A stretch of 64,000 bases of DNA from Fistularia commersonii. Its lineage: Eukaryota > Chordata > Actinopteri > Syngnathiformes > Fistulariidae. Below the pieces are notes generated by a model. It was not told the DNA's origin. It saw nothing but the letters and a program-made list of their open reading frames with translations, and ran no database searches. Below are positions 11,447 to 25,900 of the stretch, piece by piece. The position numbers and the translations under genes were made by a program. The stretch is from positions 11,713,001 to 11,777,000 of the forward strand of contig JBBMNZ010000013.1 in NCBI GenBank assembly GCA_037954325.1, read 5' to 3'. Numbering within the stretch: position 1 is the stretch's first letter; each line of letters begins with the position of its first letter.

Positions 11447-14400
11447 AAGGAAAATGTGTTATATGTTACGTGTAAATATATGTATATATATCATAAAGAA
11501 TAAATGTTAAAATACAAAAATAAAAAAAAAATTAACAGTTCAATAAAAATTGCATCCAAGAAAAGGCCCAGTAAAGCAAAGCTGGTCAATACCAATAGGA
11601 CTACACATGGAGACTGCAAGACTCCAAAATGAAGACTCATCAGAACTCGAAAACTAATGGGCTGAAGAATGCGCTTTGCAAGTATATCTTTCACATGTGA
11701 AGCAGGAGGAGAGGCTCAAATCAAAATTGTGTTTTTAGCATGGCGCCCTTAACCGCTGCTTATCCCACCTTCACCTTTTACATCAAACAGGCTGCCAAAG
11801 ATCTCGGCAAAGTATATGCTCCACAGTGAGTGGCGACAGTATATTACTAGTGCTAAAGTCAGCAGCTTGGACTGAAATATTCACAAGAGTCTGGGGGGGG
11901 ACAGTCTTGCACGAAACAGAGAGTCTGTGTGATTCTCCATTATTAGCCAGATCACTCGCTTTTCAGACCTGTCCTGCTATTCCAGAAAGCGTACCCACTT
12001 CCTCGCTTTAATATACCGGAACCAGTTCTTGGGCAAATAACTGAAAAGACAGCACCTATGTCCAATATGAAGGCATCCAATTGTAAAGCTTAACCATGGT
12101 TACAGACCTTCTGGTCCACCCAGCAAGCTGGTTATGACAGGGAAAAGCCTCATAATCTTACAGCTTGATGAGATGGATTGTTTTATATTCATAGTTAATC
12201 TCTGGCTAAATCAGATAGCAGTTACAACAGCCAATAATCCCCATACTTACAAAACTTGCGGGGGGGATTGTTACTTCGGACATTTGAGTTATGGATACCT
12301 TATATACATGTGACATAAGTGTGATTCTGTTGGTCTGTCGTTTGTGAAGGCGATTCAGAAAATATTCAATTTAGTGTTGAAAAAAATATCCATTTTACAC
12401 TGTTCCTTTCTTGGGAGTTTTTTTTTCGAAGCACTATAATCTTCATTTGTTGCAAATTTGTTTCATTTACATTTCAATTTGGGAAGAAAACAGTTTTTTA
12501 CATAGATCCAGATGTGTAAAATAATCCAAATATTTACTTGTGTTCACCACATATGGGTGTATGATTAATTATAAATGAGTTGTATTCATATTCATCTATT
12601 CACAACATTCTTCAAAAAGAAAGTTTCTTTTAAGTGTTTAACTATCTCTTGCTCATTAAAGTGGACAAATATACTTGCTTTGTGCAAACATATGTATATG
12701 AAATGAACCATTAATCACAAAAAAGACAAATATTGTCCAAACACCAGATGTGACTAGATTTACATCCCGATTCCAGTCATGCAGAATGAATCTAAATAAA
12801 ACACAGAGGGATTGTGCAGATCCCTCAGTTGCAATGCAATAAAATACAGAACAAAAAGTGTGAATATCTAATTTTTGTGTTGTCATTCCTACAATTTTAC
12901 ATATTTTAAGTATTTGCAAGAATGAGACATTAGTTTATATGCAGTAGATGCAGTTTCTTCCTGCATATACTGACATTCATTGAGGTGGGTTCAAAGATGT
13001 TGTCTGTTTTAAATCTTTAACTGTTAAATAATGAGGGTGTGAGTGAACTCTAGAGTGATCTATTTTTCACCCCTACTTTGTTTAAACACAAAGTGAAAAT
13101 AAGAATCTCTAAACAAACTTGGAAGAAATGTGTTATTCCTTCTCTTGAGATTAATAACTTGATTTCAGTGCTGTTTGCCATCTTGTGCATAAATATACTG
13201 CATTAAATGATGCAATTTAATAAAACAAGTGTTTCCGTATTTTATTAAGTTGATACAGTTCTTCACTGTGCTTTAACTTTGGAGCTAACAAGGAGGACAG
13301 ACTGCAGGGAGAAAGACCAAAAACAATAACACTCGTTCAAGCCCAAAATTAAACAAATGAGCAAAGTATAAAAATGTTTCCATGAGCTGCTGCCTTGATT
13401 TTCTCCAACAATATCATGGTATAAAGACACTCAAAATAATGCGAATAATGCTCAAAATAATATGACGTAAGCTGTCCCTCAGAACTGTCTTTCTCTTCAA
13501 AATCCCTTTTACTTTTCCAAAAAGAATCAGAAATGCTATGTATGAAGACGTGAACTCAGCTTTAGTTGAATTCAACGGTTTAGTGTTTTAAAAAAATCCC
13601 AGTATCATCACATATGTAGAAATAAAGTGAAATTATAAAGCAATAATTTACACTTTGAATACCAAAGTAGACTGAAGCCCTGCCCTTGGGTCAAACATGG
13701 CATTAATGCCCTGATAAATATTTTCACAGGAACGAGCAAATGTAACATAAGCATGTGTGTGCATGGACGCAGTGTAAATCTGCATGTCTATACATAATGT
13801 ATGGATTTATTTATCACATTCCATGCATAAAATAAGAGAGCATTTACTTAAATTTAAATAATTCCTACATCATGTTCTGTCACATTCTCCTTACATGTGC
13901 TCTGGTACTTTTCTCAGTGTATGGCTCTTGAATTAATAGGATTATTAAAGATTTTGTTTTTGTGACATTAGTGGATGCTCAATTTTGAGATTTTCAAATG
14001 CTTAAGTTTGACACTATAGGTCTGGGTTCAAAAAGGACATACATACTGTAGAAAGCTACGTGAAGCCACAGAGCGATGCCCGTTAAAATTTGTTAAACAA
14101 CATTTCATCCTTTTATCACATGAATTGTGAGACATCGTCAATAAACCACAAAAGTGTTTTTGGCCAAGGCTCACTTGCCCCCAAAGTCTTGAATTGTTTT
14201 TGCCAGAAAGACTAATCAGTGGATAGAACCTACAGAGCTGCCTGGTGAAACATGAGATAAGGAAATTAAAACAAAAATTGCTCAGACCATGCTGTTAATG
14301 AGAATGCTGAGCAGCTTTGTCCCTTTGAGAAATCAAACACAACCCCGTGTAAAGTATTAATAGCCTATCCGCCTGTTATGATTTATGAAATTGAAGTCGT

Positions 14401-14705
14401 TGTATTATTCCCATTCTAATTGCACCTGTGCTGAATGTCGCTGCAGCTTTTTTCCAAACTTACTGACCCCTTCCTGCCGCATGTTGTGCATTTGCTTCTT
14501 TCTCAAAGGAACATAAACCTCATTTTTCAATGTAATTACAACGGACAAGTATAAAGATGGCTGGATCACAATAGACCCACCTCCTTAGCAGCATGCCCAC
14601 CCCCTCAATTACCCCCATACTCTGCGATAGAGGCGAACAATACCAAAAGCAGGCATTTCACATCATATATAGGAGACTATAGCTTAATATATCATATATA
14701 CGGAT
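11447..14705. other. Presumed intron, no exon seen
   Basis: AT-rich non-coding sequence. No open frame has teneurin similarity or paired splice sites that I could recognise. Confidence 0.45.
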
Positions 14706-14736
14706 GCACACACACACACACGCGCGCGCACACACA
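14706..14736. repeat. (CA)n(CG)n(CA)n microsatellite
   Basis: A CA run interrupted by a short alternating CG stretch, a pattern able to form Z-DNA. Confidence 0.9.
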
Positions 14737-14839
14737 ACATACAGTATATAAGTTTTTCTCAGTGTAATTAATCACTCCCTTGTAATTCAGACAGTTAAAT
14801 AATACACCTTACATATCTGCTGTGCTCCATAACTAACCT

Positions 14840-15135
14840 AATGCCTCAGAGAATGATTCACTGTGATGGTTCACGAGATCCAATGCCTGCAGGGGAATAG
14901 CTCATTGCATTTAGCCGCCACCAGTTAACACGTGTGGGACAACCGGCCAATGACCCTTTGCCGATCCCAAAATTATTCCATTGCTGATCCATTTGCTCTG
15001 CTTATATCAGCCACCTCTCACTATAAACCAATTATTCTTTGTCTGCGTAGCTATTGGTCTGTTAAGCACTTCAATCCATCTCTGTCACCGTGGTTGTGAC
15101 GTCAGTGTGAAATGATTAATCAAGAGGCAAGTCAA
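14840..15135. promoter_or_regulatory. Candidate conserved enhancer-like element with a CRE
   Basis: This stretch is free of simple repeats. It contains a perfect TGACGTCA cAMP-response palindrome at 15097-15104, several ATTGG/CCAAT-type sites and TAAT homeodomain cores. The composition resembles conserved non-coding elements found in introns of developmental genes. Function is inferred from motif content only; conservation was not tested. Confidence 0.3.
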
Positions 15136-15959
15136 CACCCAAAAGCAACACCTAGGTGATTTTGTTTGCAGAACAAACCAAGGAATACCTCATTAAGGTC
15201 TTGTTAAATTGTGAGTGGATGGCGAAGAGAAGAATGTGTTGCTTCTTAAGTATGAGGCAGGAAACCCATGTATGATTTCTTATCTCAGATGTAGTTGAGG
15301 CAGCTTAAGGCAAGTCCCTCCAGTGCTGAATTACATTTATGATTAACAATGCCTTTGTTCGAATGTATTGCACATTAACGTATTTCTATTATTGTGGGGT
15401 ATAAAAACAAAACGTGTGCTCATGCAAAGTAAAAATTTTAGCACAAACAAGGTGACCAGAGAGCAACTTGACCACACTGTAGTCCACAATGTGCTTCTAT
15501 TACCAATCTTGTGTATGTGATTTGGAGCCAAATACAAGGCTCTGGATTTTCCATTTACACATGTTAAGCTGCAGTGCCATTTGAAATACAACACACTCCA
15601 CCGCCTAATAAAAAGAAGATCCGCACGGGGATTGAATTGAATACAAAAGACAGTTGCTTTCTGCAGTAACAATAAGGCCGAGGCTAAGTGAAGAGCAGCA
15701 GATGCACAGCTCTTGCAAAGCATTGAACATTATTTTGACACCTCCAAGTTGTGGACTAAAGCCATGCATGCTCATTTCTAGCCATTTCTATTTACTCATT
15801 TTAATTTTCTTTTTTTTATTCCAAGCACAGATGTCACGCTCATGCGGCACGAAAAAAAAATATTGTAAAATCAGAGCCAGACATGCAAACCAGACAGGGA
15901 TACAGGTTAATATTTTACGCTCATCACTGATTTGACAGAGAAGTTAATGTGTTACCTTA

Positions 15960-16440
15960 AAGAATGCCCGAAGCGATTCTCCGACCGGGGATTCACTGAA
16001 TTAAGGTCCACTTCTCAGTCTGCGATGCTGCTCTCTTTTGTATTTACAAGTGCGCCGGTTCCTCTCCTCTTCCCACCGCTGATACACAGCCTCGGTCTGC
16101 GCGAGAGCACTATTGCATTGACACATGGATGGCACTCAAGCGATGTCAAAAGGGTTAAAACCTAGTGGACCGGAAAGTCACACCAGCATCGTTCTAGTTA
16201 CCAGCCAGCATTGCAGCACTCTCCACCAGCTCTGCACCTCCTCCTCGCTCGTTCTTCTCCTTTTTATTTATTTTTTTTCAACTCAACCTATCTCCCGGGC
16301 TTCTCCCCCTCCTAATGTGAGATGGTAGACGAGAGCAGTTGGCGATTTGCACCACTCTATCATGGATCGTCTTACACTGTCTGGCTGTAGCGGCGGTCAT
16401 AGATGATAGGCTGAGGAGCCTTGTTTGTGTGTGTGTGTGT
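15960..16440. promoter_or_regulatory. CpG-richer patch, possible internal promoter or antisense exon
   Basis: CpG density is visibly higher than in the surrounding sequence, with clusters such as CTGCGCGAGAG and GTGCGCCGG. On the minus strand it reads like a purine-rich 5' UTR, with a possible donor CTG|GTAACT near 16200. On the plus strand a near-perfect donor, AATAG|GTGAGT, lies at 16510/16511. Either strand could be transcribed. No coding frame supports a protein. Confidence 0.3.
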
Positions 16441-16451
16441 GTGCGTGTGTG
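16425..16451. repeat. (GT)n microsatellite
   Basis: An alternating GT run with one GC interruption, directly before the plus-strand donor-like site at 16510. Confidence 0.85.
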
Positions 16452-16559
16452 TTACCCCTCAAAAGAAGTAGCAGGAGAACAGAGGAGAAAAAAAAAAGAC
16501 GGTGGAATAGGTGAGTTATTGCCAGAAAAAAATGAAATGGTGTAAAAAATGAAGCTTTA

Positions 16560-18028
16560 CATAATCCCTTTAAATGTTTTCATGTGGAGGGCTGTCAGTG
16601 AGCTCCATTGTGTCCATGTTAAGGTGACAACAATGCTTTTGTTTAAGAATAATTGATGAAACACAATCAGTGAGTTGTGTTTACGCCTAGAGGAGAATTT
16701 TTTTTTTTTTTTATCTAATATTCAAATGAAAATATAATACTTTATAAATACCATTAATAGAATATTTTCACCAAAAGAATATTGAGCTTACAACCGTACT
16801 ACCTTTAAGGACGAGAAAATTTAAAAAAAAATGAATGAAATAATTGAATACATTCAGAAATTGATTGTGGTCAGGTAAAAATATTGGTTAATGGTTTTCT
16901 CTTTTTTCTTTTTTAAAACGTTTTTTTACACCAATAAAAAAAAGAAAAACTAGAGTTATAAAATAATTCAGGATAATGAATAATCATTGTAAGAAAATAT
17001 CATCATTTACCCCCTTCTTATGCTGAATCAAAGTAATGTAATAAAATTCCTCCAGTCCATAATTTTTTTGAAATGCTATACCTGAAATGTTTTCCCAAAG
17101 ATGTTATTTTGATCTATTTTGCTATAAAATGCACTCCAGAGTATCATAAACTCATTTTAACGGATCGCCCAGCTCTTTATAAAAAGCCACATGCAGCATC
17201 ACAAACATCCCTTTAAAATTTCTCTCAGGAATTTAATCACATTTGAATTTTGAGGACAGTGAGAGCACCAACATTATTTAGTCAAGCCACGTTTTCACTC
17301 TGCTGGTTACAAGGATGACAGCCAAGGCAAACAAACTTTGGACAACGTTTTTCAAAAATTAAGACAAAATACTTAACCAAGAGGCACTTTTGCACTATAC
17401 AGATATAAATGAGGACCCCTAGTTTAAAAGGTACATCTGAAAACATCAACAAGAAACTATCTCTTTAGCTTCTGCTATGCTGTACGTTTTATATTCCTGT
17501 TTCTTTACTTTTGCTAAATCAAGGAATTCTCTGCATCAGACTTGACGTAAGTCTCTGCCTTCACTACATCACTCTGGGTTGGTTATATTCAATAAATGTT
17601 AATATTGATTATATAATATCACTTGTCAGTGTGACAATGATATGAATATTTCACGAGGAAATTATTCTTCGTGATTAAATGTTAGTCGAAAATGCCCCCT
17701 GGTCAGCACGTTTTGACAAAGTTTGCCCTCTACTACGTGCTGAGAAAATTGTATTTGCTACATTCATCCAGCCCTGTGATTAGTTGTGACAAAGCATATT
17801 TTATTATTATTCATTCACAATGTGTGTGAAACACTGAATTATTAATTTGATGAATCTTCCATTTTAATATCCCTTCAACAAATTTACAGAGGAACAAAAG
17901 CCTTTTATGCATAAGACCGTGAAATAATCCAGGAATTTAGTTCTGAAAACTACAAAATGACATATAGGAGCATAGGAGCTAAAATGTACACTCTCAATAG
18001 GGGTACACATGCACACACACTCAAATAC

Positions 18029-18059
<31 letters not shown>

Positions 18060-21000
18060 GTAATATACTTTACCATTTGTCAGAAATTTAATGTGAAAAG
18101 GGAGACTATATAAAGAATGTCAATATGCATGTGCTAATTTATGTAATGATTTGTCCTCGCTAATTAACCTATTTATCTTCTTTGTACTTGCACCTTGTCA
18201 AACTATTTGGCTTCACTGTGGACAGCTTAGTAAGAATTTCTTTGCACGGGGAGACAGGCTTCCTTTCTGTGCCCATTCAGTGCATTAAAAACTTTGAACC
18301 CTTCAGATCTTTGAATCTTTTATTCTTCCAGTCTAGTGTGTGTGTCTGTATGTGTATTTGAACTTAAAGTGGTGGTGTCATATAAAACACTGAAATGAAA
18401 TAGATCATCCTCTTTTATGTTCAATTTTATGATATTTTTCATTGTATTAAAGATTATATTGCTACACTATGCACTGTAAACAAAAATACAAATTATACAA
18501 TTGATGAAGTAGAATTTCTGCACTTGGTGAAAAGCTTCATGAGGAACTATTCACTGCAGCGCATTGTGTCTCCCCTTAAAATCAACCGGGCATTTCATTT
18601 TTGGGAATCATAATGATGCCGCAGTGGTCTGTAAAACTCAACTTTCATTAATGACCAACAACTAAAACAGCAAAGATTCCTTTGAAAGTGGACATCAAAA
18701 GTGATGCTCTGGGCCACGCATTGGTGGGTGGGAGGGTGTTAAATTTCTCTTCTTTGACATTTTCCCACTGTAACCACACACGGACTTAACTTGATCATGC
18801 CTGGAGGTGGAGAAATATGAGTTTGGACCAGGGTCCTTGTAATCTGAAAGTGACGCACTTCTGTACAACTTGAGTGAGATCCATATTGAACGGCCCAAGT
18901 TATTATATTATTCATCATTTGAAGGAGCCGAATGTGAGATCCATTTGTAGAACAGGCTATTTTAAGGTTGGAGGCATATCTGTTTTAGTCACCTCAGACC
19001 TTCTTAGTGATTGATGCCCATTTCAGATCTTTTGGGAGTAATGAATTACCTCATTAGAATTCCCATATGGCATCCTTGTGGTGGTAGATATAAAACTAGA
19101 CACAACCACATAGGTAAGTAAATGCCTCGTGTAAATTACTTTGCAGGACAAATGTTCTTCATCAGATGTCATGTACTGCAAAAGATCAATACTGTGACAT
19201 TGTTATTGTAAATTCACTGCCACATTATCTGAAGTATACAAACGGGTATACTGGAATTGATTATAGTATGCAGTATATATGTACAGAGGGCTTGGCAAGG
19301 AACACGGTAATTGGGGTCTGAGGTGAGAAACAGTATCATTTAAGAGGGTAGTGGGCTTGGGTTGCGTCTGCTCGGGGAATAAGTATCAATCTGTTGAAAT
19401 ACTTGGTGTTTGACAGTCACCTGTCCGCATTTATCCATCGCCTGTCACAGCAGGATTACATCTAGAATCCCCTGTGGATAGTGATCCACCTATAGCCAAG
19501 TAGCTCATTTTCACCGCAGCATCAGCTCCAGAAGACAAGGTAACGAGATGCTTTATTGCGGCATCTACGCGGGCAATACATTTAAACCAAGTAAATTATA
19601 TGGGAAACAGGCCAAGATCTCCTTCACATAATATGCTTAATTTTCCAGCTAAAGGGAGAAAAATGGACTCTCATTTATTTCCTTAAGAGCTGTCACTAAA
19701 TGACAGCTATTCAGTGCAATTTCAGGTTTGACATGCCAAAGCTGTTTGAGGTACTCACTTGGTGGGGAGTGGAATATAAGTGGGGGATGGAAGATCTTTT
19801 CCCCTCCTTGGGCTCCATGGTGTTAGACTGGTTAGTCCAGCTGGCCTTTAGAATATGGATTATGTGGCGCTGCAGCCAGGCTCTCGCTCCATGGGGGGCT
19901 GGACAGGGTGCCCAGACTCAGCGGACTCCCCACAGAGACCCCTGGGTGAGAGGACGCTGAGAACTCCATTGGTTCTCAAGGATGGGATCAGTGAGAGAGC
20001 GGCTGTTGCTTCTCTCAACAGTTCCATACGTCAGCGTGTGAAAGAAAATTTGCGAAATTCTCCAAAAAAGAAAAGCGAAAAAAAAAAAAAAAGAGCAGGA
20101 TTGGCAGCGGGGGAACTGGGGCGGGGAACATTGTGGCTCAAGCTGGAGACACAAATGTGATTGTGTCAACCGTGCATTCCTGCCAATCATAGTGCCTGCC
20201 ATGTCTTGGGGAAAAGGCTTAAAAATAGAGTCCCAGAAGAAGCAGCAAATTTACCATTAGAACCGTCCAGGTGGTTATAAGTAACCAGCTCTGCGCCACT
20301 GCAGATGGCCCGATAAGGGGCGCCAGCAGCAGACACAAAGGTCTAAACAGTTGGACTAAATGGGGCAGGTGATTTCCCATCTCTTTCACTGCCCTCCAGG
20401 TGCAGCCAATCACTACTGGGGATAAGTGGTGCCCAAGCCAGCAAACCAGGCAGCTAGTGAGTGGAGGGGCCGGGAGTCTATCTGGGGCCATGCATTATTC
20501 ACGTGCACTGCTACGGCACTAAGACCTCCACAAAGGAAAGGCCTAAGTTTCCATCAGTGCCGACTTGTTTCCAATTTATTATTGATGGCAACACTACACC
20601 CCTATACTTTTCTCTGATTTACTGGATTCTATTATTGTGACCATGATAAAGGGTACTTCCAGTAAAGCCCGGAAAAATAAGACCCACCGGTTGAAACATT
20701 TTAGTTGCCGATTTTTTGTTGGGTTTTCTAGTCTTTTTTTAGTTTATTTGCACAAAGCAGAACCTGAAAGTTTCTCACGACATAGCGATTTCCCTTGTCA
20801 TCAATCAAAGACAAGATTCCATGCACAATAAATTTAAGCATGAAGACTTCCTGTTAGACCTAAATGAATTAAATGAGCAATCGAATAGCCACATCATGAC
20901 CACATGTAGCCATAAAAAAAAATGTTCCCTTTCAACAGCTCCCAGTGTGTAATGGTAATTGCATTATTTCATATCATTAAAATATATTTCTTTTTACATA

Positions 21001-22472
21001 AGAGATTTATGATGTTATTTATGATTTATGATTCATATAGGAGACCATATCATGTCAAATTCTTAAATGTTTATACTTTGCATTGTTGCCGTGGTATTGC
21101 AGCTGTGTCCGATGACCCCCCGTGGTGTCCCGATCCCCCATTTTAGGAAACCCTCTCTTATATCACCAGAATGAGACTGGACTTCAACGCCACAGAGACA
21201 CAAAGCTGTCATGGAGTTTTTGCAAAGTCAGACTTTTTATGAAATTGTGTACTTATCTATTGTTTAGAAATAGGTCAAGAAAGTGATATGGCACTGCTCT
21301 TGAACTTTGAAGCAGTTGCTGTGCATTTCACATTGTCCGCATCATTTCCATACACACATCAAAGATTGCCTCCAAATCCCCAGAGGAAACACAATCAATC
21401 TGCTCAGTATGCGCGGATGGGACAGTGGGCCATCTCTCCCTTTGAGGATGTCGACGCATTTGACCGATGTGCAGTCAATCCTCCAGATTGTGGGTAATCA
21501 TCATTATCGGCCGAAGAAACAAGCCTGCTCAGCTTCAGGAAGGGCACAAGGGATCTGCCGGGTTTTCTTATGGTGGCTTAAGACTTGAGTCTGGATTTGA
21601 GGAATTAAGGTAGATTGGAACACAACAAAATGTGCCTTGTGATCATCCATCCCAGTCATCATACACAGGCTGGCTTGCAATGTTTTCTCTGCCTCATGGA
21701 TTCCAACAGCACATGAAAAAAAAAAAAAAAAAAACAGAAAACCATGAAATATAAGAAATCTGAAATGAGAGTGAAATCATAAGAGATGCATCAAAGATCT
21801 GTAGATGGGAATTCTACAGAATGGACAGTGGATTATGAAAAATGATTTCTTCCTTACTGTGTTTAAAGGTTAGGTCTCTATTATGCAGAGAGCAAAATGT
21901 CAGCAGTATCCCCTGAAAGAGTGGACTGCGATATTAATGGAGAGTCCAGCAATTGGGCTTCCCCTGACTGAGTTTCCCCTCTACAGACAGACACATTATT
22001 CATTTAGACGTCAGCACTTGGTGCATGTAGCACTAACATCTACAAACTAAATGATGGAAGAAAATGCCCCACCCTAGTAGGCAGCAAGTGGAGGAATGAA
22101 TGTTGATCATGTAGTATAATGGAGAGTAAAAATACTGCTACAAGAGAATTTAGGAGCGCTTCCACTGCACAACTGCAGTTGTCACCCAGGATACATTAGC
22201 ATAAAGCTCAATTTTCAAGCTAATATTGTCCTTTCATTGGGTTCTTCTCTATCTGTGAGACTGTTAGGATGGAGGGGGAAGTGCAAGGAGATCAAGGGAA
22301 CGTAGCAAACAGGAGCTGGAAAAACATTTGCATCTCACATTTCAAATATTCCCCGGCACTCCACCCTTAACCCCCCAATTCTTACCCCTCCACATCACAG
22401 ATAAATAAATTGAAAGAATAAATTGCCCAGATTTGCGAACAAGACAGTGAATGGAGGTCTGTCTGTATATGT
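16560..22472. other. Presumed intron, mostly featureless
   Basis: Contains a (CA)n run at 18031-18058 and ordinary AT-rich sequence. A moderately GC-rich stretch at 19.7-20.5 kb has several open frames, but none has a recognisable domain or credible splice pairing. Confidence 0.4.
18031..18058. repeat. (CA)n microsatellite
   Basis: About 14 CA units. It explains the CVCVCV reading in the opposite-strand frame. Confidence 0.95.
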
Positions 22473-22597
22473 GGCCCTTCAATAGACTAGCAACCAGTCC
22501 AGGGCGTAGCCAACTCTCAGCCGATGGCAACTGTGAGGCTCCAGCATGCTTTGCACCCATGAGTAGGATAAGTGGTAAACAATGGATGGATGGATGA
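22473..22597 (+). mobile_element. LINE (L2/Maui-type) 3' end fragment
   Basis: The order GACTAG-CAACCAGTCCAGGGCGTA, GGCTCCAGCATGC, GGATAAGTGGTAAACAATGG and a short (ATGG)n tail matches the 3' end of the L2-like elements seen all over fish genomes. Only the last ~125 bp are present, typical of 5'-truncated insertion. Confidence 0.7.
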
Positions 22598-22947
22598 AAG
22601 AATAATGTTTGTAAAGCCTATTGTCATTGCTGGTTAAAGTTGGTTAATTCTATATACATTTTACATTAAAAATACTTAACTATCAATAGTTGGACCTTTA
22701 GAAAGTTTAATTTCACTTTAGGATTTATCGATCTATTCATTGCTGTTGCTCAATATTAGGTGACTTCTTGAAGGGTTTAACGTTTTTTTGTTTTTTCATA
22801 TATACTGTTTCAAATATTATCAAGCCGATAGATTTTCTAAATGACCATCAACCGGTGGCATTTTACTGTAGTTTGAAAAATACAACAAAACCTATAATGT
22901 TAAATTCCAAGGAGTGAATAGTGACTTAGAGTTTGCAAAGACTTTTT

Positions 22948-22996
22948 GTAAGTTGCTTTAGATAAAAGCGTCTGCAAAATGACTCTAATGTAAAGA
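22948..22996 (+). repeat. Fish-wide repeat tail motif
   Basis: Contains TAAGTTGCTTTAGATAAAAG followed by CGTCTGCAAAATGACT, a slightly mutated form of a motif found at the end of a very common fish interspersed repeat. The body of the element is not recognisable upstream. Confidence 0.6.
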
Positions 22997-22997
22997 A

Positions 22998-25900
22998 TTA
23001 AAACAACAGTCAAAAAATTATTTTTTTTGACTGAGAGCCCCTAATCCATGTCGTTTGATACTTTTCCCAGCCCTACTTACAATAACTAAAAAAGTGTTAC
23101 ATCTCCGGTGGGTCATATATCAGCAGTGGAACTGACCCACCTGCCCAAAATAAATGTATGATGGATTTAATTTGATACGGAATCGTCTTTGAGTCGAGAA
23201 ATATTCTGTTATATCATTTTTTTTATAATGACCACAACAATAAAACGCTATTTTTAGAATCCAATCGGACCATGCCGCATCACATGGACCACAAACAACA
23301 GGCAATCTGCTCGATGGAAATGGATATCATACACAATGATTTATCGTGCAGTCATCGGTCCTACGGCCACCACTTCATCTAACATGCAAAATGGCTTCAG
23401 CAGTAGCAGAGGATTAATTTTTGATTAATATTCTTTTGCAGTGGTAAATGTATTGTGTCATTTAACAGAGGATCAGAGAAAAATTTTGAAAATGTCTTTC
23501 TTAAAAATAGTCTAAAATGAATTTACACATGATGTAAAATAGTAAATATGGTTTCTTAACAGATGGGTTGGAACGTTGTAGTGAATTTTGAGAGATTCTA
23601 GACACATTCTAGAGACATTGATTGAGGTAATCGTTTCTCCAGAAGAGCCAGTCAAAAGTTCTGTGATGATCACAATCTTATCTTACATCTGGAATTATAC
23701 CTTCACAAGCAGCTTTGACACAGATGGACTTAACACAACAACATCACTGTAGTAAAAATTGTCAATGTATTTCTTTTTTAGCTAAATACAATTAACAAGC
23801 CGTCGGCAGCTGGCTTGAAATTAGTAACAACACATTTTTCTCTCAACAGCAGTATGAAGGAGCAGGAGATGGGGAGGTTGGTCGGGCACGCAATTACTGT
23901 CGTATTATACGTGTCATTTTGACACTCAATCTGAGTTTCTTCAACTTTGTATTACATTTATCAAAGGTATAAAAGTATAAAAGTAGCAATGCAGTAATGA
24001 CTGAAAGTCCAAGACTTAAAATTACTGGCAGGCATCAGTACAGTTTCACAGAAACAACCCCTTTCAATATTTTTGACATTTGAAAACTTTTAACATTACA
24101 TAATTAAGTCAGCATTTGCTACCTTTGAAAGTCACCGATGGCAGAAAAACCTATATTCGAATATATAAGACCTGTGCTTTTGATATCAATATGAATCACA
24201 ACCTCTCTGCAAGAATTAAAATAATATCAGTAGCTAAATTCCACTTGTTACAGCCTGTTACAAGGCTTTTACAATATTCAATAAACTCTAACATTGTTGT
24301 GCTATAACCTACTTTGAAATGTAATTCGATTTAATCAAGACATCGTCTCAAGGTAAAACAGAAGCTAACAAGCTCAATGGATAAATCAGCTACTGCTCCC
24401 TATTCTTTTTTATTATCTGAGTTAGTTCAGATTAGAAGCAAGTTGCTTTGAATGTCTCAAAAAGTGCGAGCGAGCCAAACTTTAACCCCCTGGCGGTCAT
24501 GGGATAACTGAGATTCAAAACCCAGAAATGGTGTAACATGACATAAGCAGACCGCAACCGGCGACATCCTGTTTACCCAGCTGGACCATCTGATCACTTC
24601 ATACCAAATGATACCAATAAATTGGCAGAGTATCAAACAAAGTTCTGCAAAGTCCGTCTTTCTCTGGATAGGGACTTGAAGATAAAGTTGAAGACAAAGT
24701 ATGTAAAGCTGAAGCTCATCAGCTATAATGAGATTTCAAAGTTTCTCTCCTCTTCCAGAGGAACTTTCTTGTGCACATTTACAGGCCTCATCACGATATT
24801 GGAAAATTTTGTGACAATTAATATAGAAAATGTTGTCCGCGACGAGTTCCATTGATTTTAATCAATAGGTGCCTTTAGGTATAGAAATGTTTCGGAGACG
24901 GTAAGATTATGACACCTTAACTTTTCAGGATTAAACCTCTCACTTTGGAAGGAGAAAAAAAAAATCTTGGTGAAAAGTCCTTCAATATTGTTTCGCTGTG
25001 TTCACTGAATAAAGCCATCGCTCACACAACAGGGCAATGAATTCATGTCTGAAAGTGAATCTCCGCTTCTAAGCCCTTCAACCTTGCCGCGGCACAAAAC
25101 TCCGCCAACAGCTCCTTCGGGTAATGTTGAAAAAGACAATAGGTGGAAACTGCTCTAACCTATTTGCCAAATGGTCTGTCATCTAATGCCCCGGCACTGC
25201 TCTATTGTCTAATCCTGTGCTGAGGCCGCTAAAAGGATACATCGGCACTAATAAGATGAATGGGCTTTGACCCCGAAGCTGCTAAAAGCCAACCTGGCCA
25301 ATTTATCTGGGTGACCTCTACTCCGAGCAGAGCTGGCCCTCACCTCTTCTGGAAGCCTTCAGTTGGGATCAATAACACAAAGGCATAGCGATCCAAAACA
25401 ACATCGTGTGCGAGTCGAGACTTTGCTTGTTTTCTCTTAACGGTCTTTTATGCGATTTTGAGAAATGTCAATCTTACTTTTTTTTTTTTTTTAAAAACTA
25501 TGAATACAAAAAAAAAACTTGTGGGTGAAATACGCAAACAACAGCTTAAGGAGGGCAGGACATTCGGTGGTTTGTATATAAAATGTCTCTTAGTTTAGTG
25601 GAAATAAAAAAAAATGATGCCAGTGATTTACTTGAAATGGTGAGGATAATGATGATAGAAACCCCTGTTTTTCTTTTTTCTTATACTATAATGAATTAAT
25701 GTTGCTTACATAGTTTTGTATGTCTACTGCTTTATATCAAATTAGCTTTAATTCAATCCACTTTCTCAATCACATTTTTAATCTGATTAGTCCAAGAAAA
25801 AATATGCCCGCTCCATATGTATTTATGAGTAATTTTATTATGCAAACCACTATCATGGCTATTCTGAGGATTGCATTTTGAGGGAAAATAAGATTTTGAG

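Noticed and set aside
15343..15723. A 126-codon minus-strand frame
   Set aside because: No domain, no fitting splice sites, and composition like the surrounding non-coding DNA.
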